Source: Carnegiea gigantea
Taxonomy: Eukaryota > Streptophyta > Magnoliopsida > Caryophyllales > Cactaceae
Assembly (NCBI GenBank): GCA_029747015.1
Contig: JAKOGI010000004.1
Span: 534,001-598,000 of the forward strand
Direction: 5' to 3'
Length of the DNA: 64,000 bases
Part shown: one piece after another, positions 9,475-21,492 of the stretch
Layout of the letters: each line of letters opens with the position of its first letter
Numbering within the stretch: the stretch's first letter is position 1
Program-made: the position numbers and the translations under genes
Notes under the pieces: model-generated
The model's database searches: none
The model's input: the letters and a program-made list of their open reading frames with translations, nothing else
Told to the model about the DNA's origin: nothing

Positions 9475-12011
9475 AAAATTAATTAGTAAGAGTTTATGAA
9501 TTATATCTATGTAATCGATATATTGTTTTAATTTATATGTATGATGTCCATTAATTAGTCAAAATAATATTATATATGAAGTGGTAAACTATTGAGTTTG
9601 CTATGCGATTGATTTCACATATTCATTCAGACTACTCAACTGGCAGGAATTCTTCATTTTGACAATGGTTTCTTATGATTTGAAGAACGATACATTCCTA
9701 AGTCAAGATATAATTCTCATAGATGAAAAGGTAAGTTATAAACATAAAAAGTTGTTGACTTTTTTTTTGGGGGGGGGGGAAGAGGAAAAAATCATAGGGA
9801 TCTAATATATACAAATATTTGACTTAAATTGCAGGAAGGATACATTTATGCAAGCATCAAGGCAAATTTTATTTTCTGTTATCAGGATCTTTTGAAAGAA
9901 GGTGGCATCGATACGATACAAAAATTTGTTGTGAAACACAATAAGGATCGTCTCAAGGTTGTCAGTGATAGCAAAATAATGTTGCATTTCCAACAAATAC
10001 AATTGTTAAAGAAATCAAAACAATCCAATTTGTCAAACATTGAGACACAATAAGAAGAGTCAAATGAAGCTTGTTCTTCTATTGAATAGTTAAATAAGGG
10101 ACATTTTAGTGACTTCATACGTCAAAGATCAATCTCATAATATGAGTTGCTATTGTGAGTGATAATGAAAGGGGAATAATGTAGTAATTTTAATATATTA
10201 CTTATGCCTTTTTTGGGGGTGGGTGTGAATTTTGACTTTATGTTGCAAACCTTATTTTTATGATTTTGATGCAAAATAAACAAGATATAATTAAACCCTT
10301 TAAAAATAATATTAATTACATGCTAAAAAATATATACTTTACTTTAAGGGTGTGAATTTTTATCGAATTAAGAGATAGGACCAATAAGAAGAGTTTTTTT
10401 TTTTTTGGGTTAATTGATTTGTTTTTAACAATTGGGGTTGGTAGTAGCTTTTTAATAAAAAAATATTTTATGTTTGAGGAGAAGGAGCAAGTTAGTATTC
10501 CTTCCCTCTCCCCTCCATTTCTCGGTTTTTCATTTTTTTTAAGTAGGCTAATTTTTCCTAAATTAACTTATATGGATTTCATGAGGACTAGATAAACTTT
10601 TGTTGCTTCAAAGGAGCATAGAATTATTTGAGTTGCATGAATCCAAAGGATGTGAATAAGCTACTTTATTTATGTATTATCCTTCCCATCTTACTTGTTG
10701 TTACCTTGTATGATCCTTCTTCTTACCCCCCAAAAAAGGAAAAAAGGAAGAACCGCGGGAGGCAGCTATGGGACATGATGAGATCAAGATTTTGTTGCCT
10801 ACTTCGTGGCCGGAAACCCTCCTTGGTAATTTTAGGCTTTTTTCGTTGTTCCTATCAAACTTTTCCATTTGATTACCACCCCAAGCTTGGCCACCTACCC
10901 TTCACTAATCACCCATTTGAATTCACAAACTTTCGGATCAATTCCTTCGCTTTAACCCTAACTACTCTCATTTGCACTAAATTCACACTATTCTAACAAT
11001 TCTTAATTTAACTTTTAACAGTTTGTGTAGAAACTTGACTATCATATGGGAAAATTAAAAAAAATATAATCTGAATTTTGAGCCAAAAATACCTTCATTT
11101 GGTTAATATTTTTCTACAATGCGATAACTTCGTTGATATTTTTGGTGGCGAAGACAATTCAATTGAAAATTTCTTTTTGTTTTCATCTAATGCCTTAATT
11201 ATACATGCTTTTTGTCTTGTACCAAATTTCAATTGACTTTCTCTATTTCCTCTAGTGATCTAATGAGCTATTTTTTTCTCTCCTCTCAAGTCTCAAAAAA
11301 GAAAGTCACAAAAATTATACATGTCACACAATAATTATTTTACTTTGCCGTAAACATTGGAAAATTGGATATAAAAATCCTTTTTCCACAAAGAAAATTT
11401 CCATGAAATATAATTTTCCGAACAAAATCTTCTTTCAATCTGACACTACCTAAAAACAAAAGCATTTTTTCCGAATATTATTTCAGTCCATCTTAAGGAG
11501 TTGATTTAAGGTGTTACTAGTGTCCTAGGATTAATTTCCAAAAAGTTCAAATTTCGCTTGCGAATGGCCCTACTTTGTCTTACCGTTTGAGGTCCATTTC
11601 TTGTTGCCCCTCCTCCCCCTCCACTTATCCATTAATAATCCGCTAAATTAACTATATAACAAAATCAGTGAATAGACAGCTTACCTTTAAAAATGGTTTT
11701 TTTTGGGTTTTGGGGGGGGGGGGGGGGGGGGGACGGAACAAAAACAAGGGAGAAAGAAGCAATGCAAACAGATGCATTTTACTTCCCAGCTTAATGTGCT
11801 CATTACAAGCGGGAGAAAAAATGAAAAGTGCCAGGGCCGTAAGAAGCACAATTTGTTTTGGAATTTCTGATTTCTTTTTTTCTGTTCTAACTAAAGAATT
11901 TTTTAACACTATGGGTTTAAAAAGTTCCTCTCTTCTATAATTAATAAACAAAAATGCATTGAATTATATTGCATTAAGACTTTCATTACCTAAAGATGAC
12001 ACCCCTTCTGC

Positions 12012-12051
<40 letters not shown>

Positions 12052-12358
12052 ACCCCGAATGAACTGAAGAACCAGACACGAAAAACTATGCCTTCCATAG
12101 AAACTTAGACAGCTACAGACCCCATTATTTTGGTATCAGAACACTCAACCACATAAATGGAGTGCAACAAGACAAGCTATCACACCCTATGCTCTGCATG
12201 ATAGTACCATACGCATTCAAAAATCAGTACAGAAGGAAATACATAGGATAAATTTAGTTTATTCAACAAAAATTTGCAATCCAAAATTCTATATAGGATA
12301 GATGCAAAATTTGATGCCCAAGTTTGGGAGGCTGTGAAACTTGAATCTGAAGAACCGC
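9475..12358. other. intergenic AT-rich DNA
   Basis: No gene is supported. Open frames here are short and lack known domains; the longest, at 10628-10996, has low-complexity composition. Visible features are poly-T/poly-G tracts at 9760-9779 and 11697-11732, and a GA microsatellite at 12015-12049. Confidence 0.6.
12015..12049. repeat. (GA)n microsatellite
   Basis: A pure AG/GA dinucleotide run of about 35 bases, some 310 bp downstream of the CJD1 stop codon and probably in or near its 3' untranslated region. Confidence 0.97.
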
Positions 12359-15300
12359 TTATCTGTAATAGGATGCCAAGAAGTACAGGGCAATTGCTGA
12401 AGCGGAAGTGACAATCAGTTCCTGATACATACACAAATGTACACTACCAGGGTTAACTAAAAACTGCTGTCATATACCACATTTCTATATCTGAATCAAA
12501 ATCTGGATTAGGAAGCGAGTTAGAAGCACTGGAAAAGCACATATACATCTTATGCAATTGGTGGGAATGCACGTGTCACACACACACACACAGAGGCATT
12601 ACCTGGTTGTTGAAAAGTGCAGCAGGTATATAACTACCAGCAAACTCTATCAGATTCAAGAGACCAGTGAATGCCTGCAAGGAAACATCAGATCATGTCA
12701 TTAGGTACAGAAGGGAAACAAACAGTCAGATAAGAAAGCACAAATCGAGCCCAGAATTCTCTCTTCTCTTCAAAGATGAATTTCGGGTTGTGAAGCATTC
12801 ATGTTTGGCAATAAGAACATACTCCAGTGAGCTGTATGTAAATATGGTATCATTAATTCTACCAAAAACCAATAATTTTGAAAGATTTTACATCTCGACT
12901 TTAGGCCATGCTTTACACAAAATAGGATACCCTAAAAATAACCTAGTTTTCATAGCTGCCAATTGAGAGCTAATGCGCCAAAAAGCTTCTAATGCTCTAT
13001 ATCTAAAAGAACTAAGAGTGCACCACATAAACTAATGCATACACCAACCTCACCTAATTGTCAGACATATAAAATAAATCTAGACACATATCTTCAGTTG
13101 TAAACCTGTATTTCACGAGTAATAGAAAAACCTACCAATCGCAATTAGACAGGTCCACCAAAATGAAAGTTGCTATAAACGGATTAGCTATGAAAACAAT
13201 AATCACTTTTCGCTTCTTGTGAAGCCTAACAATGACAACTAAACTTGCACACATAAAACTAGAGCTAGGATTTTTTTTTGGGGGGGGGGGGGGGGGGGAC
13301 ATATATTAATTAGCATGCAGATAGGAAGTTTGGGGTTAATTTTAACAAAGAACTAAAGACTTGCACACATATCAAAGATCTCAGAAGTAATACTACATAC
13401 CAAGGAAGCAAGAGCGATACAGCCAAACACTAGAAAAAGAGATCGAAGTAATCGTTTGCCCATACGTAAAGCACGGCTTTCATCCTCACCCTCTTCCTGC
13501 AACCAGCTCAAACAATCAGCAGAGGTTCATATCAGATAGAATAGTATAGCAAAATACAGAGAAAAAAGCAGTGAATTCTTCATTTTTCACTCACAGTAAA
13601 GCTTGGAGATGCAGATGGTTCAAAGGCTTTTAACTTCTCGAAAATTCGATAAACAAAAGCAAAAGCTAAAAACTGTATTGGTCTCCAATCAGCGTCGCGT
13701 TGGATGAAAATCCAAGCTATCTGCATAAAGGCATCATAAATTAAATTCTGATAGGTTTAGTTGTTCATATACCATTGATGTTTGCCTATCTCTGTGACAT
13801 TATTAACATTCTAAATTCTAGGACAAAAGACTTCTTGATGAATAGTATATCAAACCAATGACTCAAAAAGTATTCCATAACTGTCTAAAGCACAGAACTT
13901 TTATTCCACCAGAACTTACAAATACAGCAGATATAGCCATGTTAATGCGCATATCTTTCACATCAGATTTGCAGTACCTGCACACACATCAGCATTTATC
14001 ATAGCATCATAATGACTTTAGGGGCCGGTAAAAAACATGAAAATGTTGATGATGAGGCAGAAACAACAAAGGATACATATTAAGTCAATTCAAAAGACTC
14101 TGCATCAAGAAAAAAATTTTCTCCCACAAAGTTTTCTCTAAACCAATAAGCTACGGAGAACCCCTTTTAAAAGATTTTTTAGGCTCCAGTATCATATCTC
14201 AGAAACTTGGAATTCCATTCTTTTTAAATGTATAGATACCATCTCCCTTAAGGTGAGCCATACAAGCATTTCATAACAGGGCTGTACCTCACATGACCAA
14301 GAACACAAACAGAGAAAGAAGAATGGAACTCATCACATACACTAGGCATGGTAAAAGTAGCACAAAATTTATAGAAACAAACCTCGGTCCCCAAGGTACC
14401 ACAGGCAGCTTATCAGCATATTTAACATCCTTTGAAACCTGTGTTTTACAAAACACACTACAGAAGTTAATACAGCACCAGATATAAAACCTAAACTACC
14501 AAGGTCAAAGAGAGCCCACCAGGAGAGAAAGTGTAATACAAATAGAAAGCAAGGCCTTTTTAGCTTTCAGATAGTTCTCAAATTCAACCAAGGGCTTCAG
14601 AATGAATATAGAGAACAGCAATTGCAAACTTAGTTTAAAAAAGCCCACCTGGTGCACGCCTAGGCGCGTCTCAATGTGAGGCTACCAGGTTAGTGCCTCA
14701 GAGGCGATGAGGTGCGCCTCAAGGACTTTGTCTCAGCCTTGTCTTTACCCTCTTTCTTTTTTTCTTTCTTTGGAAGCTAAAAGGTGAGCTATGGTGTACA
14801 GTAAGCGTGTGCTTTAGGGAACTAAGATGATAACATAATATATTTTAAGGTTATTTGTGGTGGTGTTAGTAGTTATATTGATGCCTAATCCCTTTTTTAA
14901 TGCATTTATCTAACTCATGTCTATCGAACATGTTTTGTGAAATGTGAATGACTTCCAAACATTTCTACATAGAAGTGTGCCTCACATCCGTGATGCGCGC
15001 GCCTTTGCCTCGCACCTTGCGCCTTGCGCTTTAGGACCCAATGTGCCTCAGTGCACATCGCACCTTTTAAACTAAGATGGCAAATCAGAACTCCGAATTT
15101 CATCAAGGAACAAATGGCAGCATTACATCTGCTGCCTGCCGTCATTTCAGTCTAATCTAACATAGCAAAATGTGCTTCAATGACGACCCATCATTTTAAA
15201 GATTGACATACAGAAAGCAAGCAATTAGCTGCTTCACACAAAGGCGACAGACTGTCTGGAAGCATTTAGCATGGCAGGATGTACTAAACAGTACAAATAC

Positions 15301-17290
15301 ATGCCAGACTTCAGCTCAATTTCTATGGCCATAACATCTATGGGGGTAACACACCCATAAGAATTACATGAAATGACATCATGTGGAAGATTCTGAAAGA
15401 TATATACCTTAAATGAGCCAAATGTTTCCCCCTTTTTCCTCTTCGTCAATTGAGCCATCATGATCTTGTCATATGCCCTGTCCAACTGAACATCACACCT
15501 CAATGAGGCATGTGAACAAAGGCGACTCTTAGTTCAAAACTTCAGGAATAAAGCTTGGGGGAAATGTATGCTTGCCTACCAGGGCAACAGTAGCTTCATC
15601 ACCTCTTTTTTCTGCATCTTTGCGTTTTTTAGTGTATGCTGCTTTAATGGTGTCAAACCCCTTGATGGGGCTCACTCCTAGGACCTACAGATTTGAAGTC
15701 CAACCCATTAATGCAAAGCAGAATCCATGCCCACCAAATGGCAAAATGTGAAAGCTAATATGAGGTTATCAAATAAATAAATGTTCCATTATAGTTCCTC
15801 ACTTTTTACTAGAGTACGTCACATTTGACCTTGTAGACAGCAAAAATTGAAATTTCAAATTGACAGCATAACACTTTAAGAATCCAGTAAAACGCGTAAC
15901 CACTTTCTTTAATAAGAAAGAATTCCCCTGTATAGGACACTTACTAAAATTACCTCATATGGATTCAAGTCAGCATCAGAACTCCCAGCTGCAGAAGCAG
16001 CAGCACAAATTATCCTTCTACTTTGTGGGACAATTTTAAGACACCTGGCAAAAATTTGATGATTTTACATCATACATACTAGATAGTGTCATGAAGGCAA
16101 GCGAATATCGTCGATAGCAATCACAGCCAGTTGATGCATTTCTTTTTCCTTCCTTTTTATATCAAGGCCAAAGGGGATTGTAGAATTAGCTTAAGGGCCA
16201 TAAGGGTTGATGAAATAGGTTTTTTGCTATGAGCTGCATACCCTATTCTTCAGAAGGCGTTACCCTTTAGATAACCTTCTTGGAAACAACCGCTCAACTT
16301 GTTGAAGCTGAGGCCCAACACATCCAGATCTCAAACCCTACTTCAGAGGATTCACATTAGTCGTTATTGCTGTCGTTGCTTGTAATAATAGCCTTCATTG
16401 TGGAAAATGGAAATACAATCCAAACTTCATGGACCATTTGGTTGGGGGTAATCAATCAATTGGATTGGTAAAGAGGTGCGAGCGTCTTTATGTCTTCACA
16501 TATCACATGGAACATCAGAATTCTTGGTTCAGATGAACCATGAAAACGCTTTCTCAAACATGATACACAATGCATAACCTAAAGGATAACTAGTTGGTTT
16601 TTCTTCCCTCAGTATATTTCTACTCATTTCCTTCCACCCCTTCGTTGATAAGACATGAATTCTCATAGCAAACAGTATCAACGGGCCTCCCTCTCAAACC
16701 AAGCTCAATTTGCAAGACACTCGTACGTACATGTATCTGATGGAGAAGAGGTCAGAACCAGATACAAGGTCCTATGCAATACTAATACCTAATAAACATT
16801 GATGAGGATAAACAAAATCTATCCCAGAAGAATATTGATTATAGTACACTTTTTGGCATTGGTTTTGAAGATAAGGTTCCCCAATTCAATTTCGTTTCTT
16901 CCCATCACCATTACTTGTAATTCACACAACATGCCAAACGAGATAAGACCCAGAAAGGCCGAAGGCCTTGTATGTCCAAACCCAAGGCCTTCTTATTTTA
17001 TAGCTTACAATTGAAAATTATTTAGCAACAAGTAAGTAATAAAACCCATCATCGCCCAAATTGAGAAAATAACAAACAGAAGCAATTTGAATAAAGCTGA
17101 CCACAAATAACAAGTGGGAAAAAAGAGGGAAATATAAGGGGCGGAATTACCTGAGGCTTAGGGAGGAAGAAGACGGACGGCTGAAGGATGAGAGAGAGAA
17201 TTTAAGGGGAAGAGAGTTGTGGTGGTGGTGGCGGTGGTGGTGGTGGTGGGGAAAGTAGAGGTTAGGGCAGAAAGAGGAGGTGTTGGCCAT
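12359..17290 (-). CDS. CJD1: CJD1, chloroplast J-like domain membrane protein (10 coding exons, 294 aa)
   Basis: Coding exons, minus strand: 17290-17151, 16044-15954, 15684-15580, 15485-15408, 14438-14383, 13977-13920, 13720-13595, 13496-13401, 12674-12603, 12421-12359. All introns are GT-AG and phases join without a stop, giving 294 residues. Residues 1-60 are a Ser/His-rich plastid transit peptide. A J-like domain without the HPD motif follows (NPYEVLGVSPIKGFDTIK and LDRAYDKIMMAQL), then KKGETFGSFKVSKDVKYADK and VPWGPR. The C-terminal half has three or four hydrophobic segments, the last ending FLASYYR. This matches Arabidopsis CHLOROPLAST J-LIKE DOMAIN 1, a plastid protein whose loss alters chloroplast fatty-acid composition. 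The start ATG at 17290 was chosen for a normal transit peptide; in-frame ATGs lie just upstream. The gene looks intact. A MITE sits in intron 4. Confidence 0.93.
14630..15075. mobile_element. MITE-like element in CJD1 intron 4
   Basis: The two ends are inverted: TTAGTTTAAAA at the left, and its reverse complement TTTTAAACTAA at the right. Inside, both ends carry GC-rich words such as GCGCCTTG and GCCTAGGCGCG, a composition unlike the AT-rich intron. Length is about 446 bp. There is no coding potential. The family is not identified. Confidence 0.55.
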
Positions 17291-17516
17291 GCTCACCATT
17301 GTTTGAATGCCCATGATTGGCACTCGCAAGAACAAGTGCTCTACTGTCAGGGGAAGGGGGGGGGGAGAGTGAGAGTGTGTCTGGGAACTCGGGAAGAGAC
17401 CACACAAAAGCAAGAGCGTAGCAGTCGGGCAGATGTTCTGGTTAATGGAAGACACACACGCAGCTGTGACAATGATCATATAAAGGGTTTCACGGGCAGG
17501 TAGAAGGCATCGAAAT

Positions 17517-17589
17517 GTTCGCGTGGCCTAATGGATAAGGCGCTCGCCTCCGGAGCGGGAGATTGTGGGTTCGAGTCCCACCGTGAACG
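17517..17589 (+). tRNA. tRNA-Arg (anticodon CCG)
   Basis: A complete 73-base cloverleaf can be folded. The acceptor stem GTTCGCG pairs with CGTGAAC with one G-U pair. The D arm is GCC-TAATGGATAA-GGC, the anticodon arm CTCGC-CTCCGGA-GCGGG (anticodon CCG), and the T arm GTGGG-TTCGAGT-CCCAC. The discriminator is G and CCA is not encoded, as expected for a nuclear gene. The A box (TGGCCTAATGG) and B box (GGTTCGAGTCC) are the internal Pol III promoter. There is no intron. Confidence 0.97.
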
Positions 17590-17599
17590 CTTCAAACTC

Positions 17600-17605
17600 T
17601 TTTTT
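17600..17605 (+). terminator. Pol III terminator of tRNA-Arg
   Basis: A run of six T on the non-template strand begins 11 bases after the tRNA end, the usual RNA polymerase III stop signal. Confidence 0.8.
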
Positions 17606-19050
17606 GGTTGAAATATAGGTGTCGTACTTCTGAATTTGCCTTTCTATTTTTCCCCCATTCTGAGTATGCCTTTTTATTATTTTTTTCCCCCTCGAGTTTT
17701 AGGTCGAGGTTTTAAAATGACTTTTTCCAAAAATAATAAATATGAGATGATTGCCCCCAATTTCATCTCATTATTGGCCTAATTTTTGGAGGCATGGATT
17801 ATTAAAAATAACTAGGTCCAAAGTTCGAAATATTGAAGACTTCACTAGTTCGGACTATTAGTGACCTAACCTTCCAAAGTTTAAATCATTAAAATTTTCC
17901 TTTTTTACCATTAGATTTTTAGATACCATATACAAGAATGACAGCTAAGTATGACATGACACAACCGAGGTGAAAACTACCATAGTAAGCTTATGCAAAT
18001 CAACACAAACTAGTACAGCTTCTACACGACCATTACGACCCCTACACCATTATCAAGCCATATAGCAATAAACAAATCAAGATGCAAATGTAATGATAAC
18101 CTACAGGCACAAGTGAAATGTCAATAATAAAGATCAATGTCTTGTCAACTGAGCAAAGGACATAGTCGTGAGCTCCACGAATCAAGATCAACACAACCAG
18201 TGTTCCTTAAAGTGAGTAGAGGAGCCTAAACTTGCGAAGAAGACCACCAAAGATCAAACCAACTAAGTTGAAGAGAAGCAACCTTCAATATTAACACTTT
18301 TGCAACTTCCCATCCTGCAAAGCAACTTTCAAAATTTGCTACTTTCTCTCAATCATCTTGCCATTTTTCTTGCTAGTATACCATCATTTTAAAAAAAGAA
18401 AATTACACTTTCTTGACAATACTCCAAGCTTCTTTTACTAGATACGTTGTTCATTTTCCTTTTTTTTTTCCCCTTATTTGCTATGTCTTTTGATTTCTTA
18501 GATGAGCGTGCATCTGAAGCAAAATTAGACTTTGATTCAGACACTCCAAAAAGATCCCTTTCTTATTGATTCCACTCATTTGAGTCTTCTCACCAAAATC
18601 ATTCGTTATCGTCCTATTGCTCAATCTGTCATCCACATATTGATGTGTCTCTTGGGCTTCATCAAACATGAAATCATATCTACAAGACTACAAGGGCAGA
18701 TGTTAATGCCATCTTCATCTTCACGAGTTTTGGTAACTCAAACTCGCCAGACTTACAACAGCAACAAACTCTCAGTGTGGGTTTAGCTTCCGCGTGGTCT
18801 AGGGAGATCGAAATGTAAACGGTCTTATATTTGTATATATCACTACCCACAAAGAGACCGATTTCAATATAGCCACAAAAAAACTTTGGGAAAACAATTA
18901 AAATTTGAAAATCCTTCGATAAAATAAAATACATACATAAATAGATAGATAGATAATAAAATAAAATGCAATGTACCATTAATAACAATTGATAAACCTC
19001 TATTTGGACTGATTTTCAATCCTAGTTTGACCCTTTTTCTCCCACAAATT
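17606..19050. other. intergenic DNA between tRNA-Arg and LTR remnant
   Basis: I see no gene. The stretch is AT-rich; small open frames around 18480-18990 show no domain. A short GATA run lies near 18940. Confidence 0.55.
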
Positions 19051-20350
19051 CTTGATTTATTATAGCAAGAAAAGGGCGAACGTGCTTTCTTTAGCTTATT
19101 TCGCGCTTATAAGCGGTATCTCTCGCTTTTCAGGTGTCTTTTCCAAAAGTGCGGGAGTTTTACCAATATTAGCTAAAAGGGAAGCTTTAGGAGCGGAATT
19201 TCAGGAAGAATGGAGGTCCGACGAAGCCTCGAGGACCAAAGGAAGCAAAAATGGCAGCTGCAGCAAACGCACGGTCCATTGTAGGGTGCGCACGACCGTG
19301 CCTTGAAGCCAGAAACTACGCATAGTTGAGCGCACAATCGGGCGTCCTGACCGTGCGTGAACCTCGGGACGCACGGTTGCCCATGCGTATATGCACGACC
19401 TTGCGTTACCCAATTTTTCGCGACTTAATTATTTCGCTGTAACGGTTAATAGATCTTATGTTAGACATTTAGAGAGCACGATTGAGAGGCGATTTTAGGG
19501 TTCTTTTTATGGGTTCTTTCGACACTTTTCTAGCATCAAATTTGAGAGTTGAATTCAAGGATTTCTGGTGGATCATTCATTGCAGTCAATTCAAGTTTGT
19601 ACCTTTTCCTTCCCTTCTTGTGATTTAACCCTAATTTTCATTGCTTTGTCATGTTTATTCAATTTAGGCTTGTGATTGTAATTTACACGATGTTTAGTGG
19701 CTAAATTCATAGCCTTGGATTGGGAGTAGCCCCTATTATGTGAAAGTGAATCATGCTTTAGGTTTTCGTAAATCATGCCCATGATCGCAAATTGAAGTCT
19801 TGCCTAGTATGCCAATTGATGGTTGAATTGCTTGAGAGAGTTTAATTCAGAGTTCTTGATTAGGGTTTAGAAGATCAATGAAAGTTGAATTCTTTGTCTA
19901 AAGTGACTTTGTGAGCGACTGAGTTCCCTAACATGAAAGCAACTAGGGTTTCAATTGGGAATAATTGATTGCTAAATCTTGTGACTTTGATAATCTTAGT
20001 TTCATAAAAATAGATAACTAGGATTAACTCAGTCAGTCTATTGACCTTTGAGAGAAGGCTTAGACACGCTTTAAATTGTAATCCTTTCCACTTTGATTAT
20101 TTTCATGGGCAGATTTGTATGATCTTGTTTATGATTCACATATCATAATAGTGTGGTGAACCCCAATCCCAGACATTTGATATTATTGAATTAGACAATT
20201 ATATTAGCTCTTAGCAGATTAAAACTACTGCCCAGCAATAATCAACTTAAGCGAATTTTCGCATAAATAGAGTGTTGCAAGTTCCTCGTGGACATGACCC
20301 GTACTTGTCATTGTTAACTACAACTGGCACCCGTACACTTACGATAATAT
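19050..20350 (+). mobile_element. probable LTR or large retrotransposon derivative (LARD) remnant
   Basis: The sequence has a leader-like style I associate with plant LARD/Gypsy-type LTR regions: a CG-rich block with repeated CGCACG/GTGCG words (19250-19400), then TTTTAGGGTTCT, a long AT-moderate tract, and near the end GTTCCTCGTGGACATGACC followed by TGGCACCCGT. No open frame of interest is present. Precise LTR ends and target duplication were not found, so this is recognition by style only. Confidence 0.4.
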
Positions 20351-20589
20351 TTAAGACAACAATAATAAGTCACATACTAATCAAAACAAGCATACACAAG
20401 GCCTAGAGACGCATGTTAAGTGACAACCAAAACCACACTAGCACTTCAAGTGCTCTCGAGAACTATGAAAATGGTAAGTAACAAGTTACCTTAAGTCTGC
20501 AACACTAATCATAGACTTTCACAACTTAGTGTCCTGGACCATGTCTTCCGTTAATCACATAGTCTTAAAATCGTTTATAGTCAACTCAC

Positions 20590-20990
20590 TATAGCTCTTC
20601 CTCAATATACATCGACCCCTTTACGCACTAGAAGATTGATCTTCTCAAATCTCCTCACATGTGCACCCATGCTCCTTCTCTTTATATGACCAAACCACAT
20701 AAGTCTATCTTTTCTCATCTTATCATCTATGAGTTTCACTCCTACGCTGTCTCTAATCACAATATTTCTAATCCTATCTAATTTTGTATGATCACACATT
20801 CAACGAATTATCCACATCTCCGCTACCCTCACCATCTAAACCTGAGACTTCTTTATAAGCCAACACTCTGCACCATACAATAATGTTGGTCTAAATACTC
20901 AGTCAACAAACTCTCCCATACATTTTTAGTGAGATCCTCTTATCACATATCTTCGATGCATTTTTTTATAGTCTACACCACATAAGAAAT
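20590..20990 (-). pseudogene. RTE-type LINE reverse transcriptase, C-terminal fragment
   Basis: Read on the minus strand, segments in more than one frame resemble the end of RTE-class LINE open frames: LLYGAECW, then WMCDHTKLDRIRN, and DKMRKDRLMWFGHIKRR, whose last part is the typical RLRWFGHVKRR motif. The longest open piece is 20799-20602. Upstream parts contain stops and frame changes. The reverse transcriptase catalytic core is absent, so this is a 5'-truncated, degraded copy. Confidence 0.75.
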
Positions 20991-21492
20991 ATATCATTAT
21001 ATTATAACGGGATGCATGAAGTCGGACTCTTTCGATAAAGAAAAGTTACTGTGATCTCTTTCTGCATTAAAAGACAAAGAAAAGGAAAAGATTAATCTTT
21101 AACAGAACACACAGGGGACCCGAGAAGGCTGTAACTTGGATCCAATCTGGGTCCAACAGATTCAAACTTCCATTTGTGAAGTCCACTTTGAACGCTGCTA
21201 AGTGCCAAGGAGATGAGACGACATTGGAGATCGATTTGAAATTAAATCTGAAGCTTCTGTTTTGGCAACCAAAATATCTCAAGCAGTCAAAGTCTCAATC
21301 TTTTGACCCTTCAACTTCGTGGTCTCGCCATCAGGATTTTCGCTGAACCTGACCCATTTCTCTCTTTTTTCTCCTCACACATATCTCCCATTCAAACCCC
21401 ATAAAGAGAACTACAAAATATTCGCATAAAATTCTCGACCCGTAAGAAAAGAACAGAAACCCATCCTGATTTCACCAAAATTCTTGCCGATT
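20991..21492 (+). promoter_or_regulatory. presumed IPUT1 promoter and 5' untranslated region
   Basis: This gene-free stretch lies directly upstream of the IPUT1 start codon. CT-rich leader sequence (21358-21380) is typical of plant 5' untranslated regions. No TATA box could be assigned with confidence. Confidence 0.4.

Noticed and set aside
10628..10996. 122-codon open stretch in intergenic DNA
   Set aside because: No recognisable domain, low-complexity AT-rich composition, and no splice or homology support.
18481..18988. Small open frames between the tRNA and the LTR remnant
   Set aside because: No similarity to known proteins is apparent and lengths are as expected by chance.
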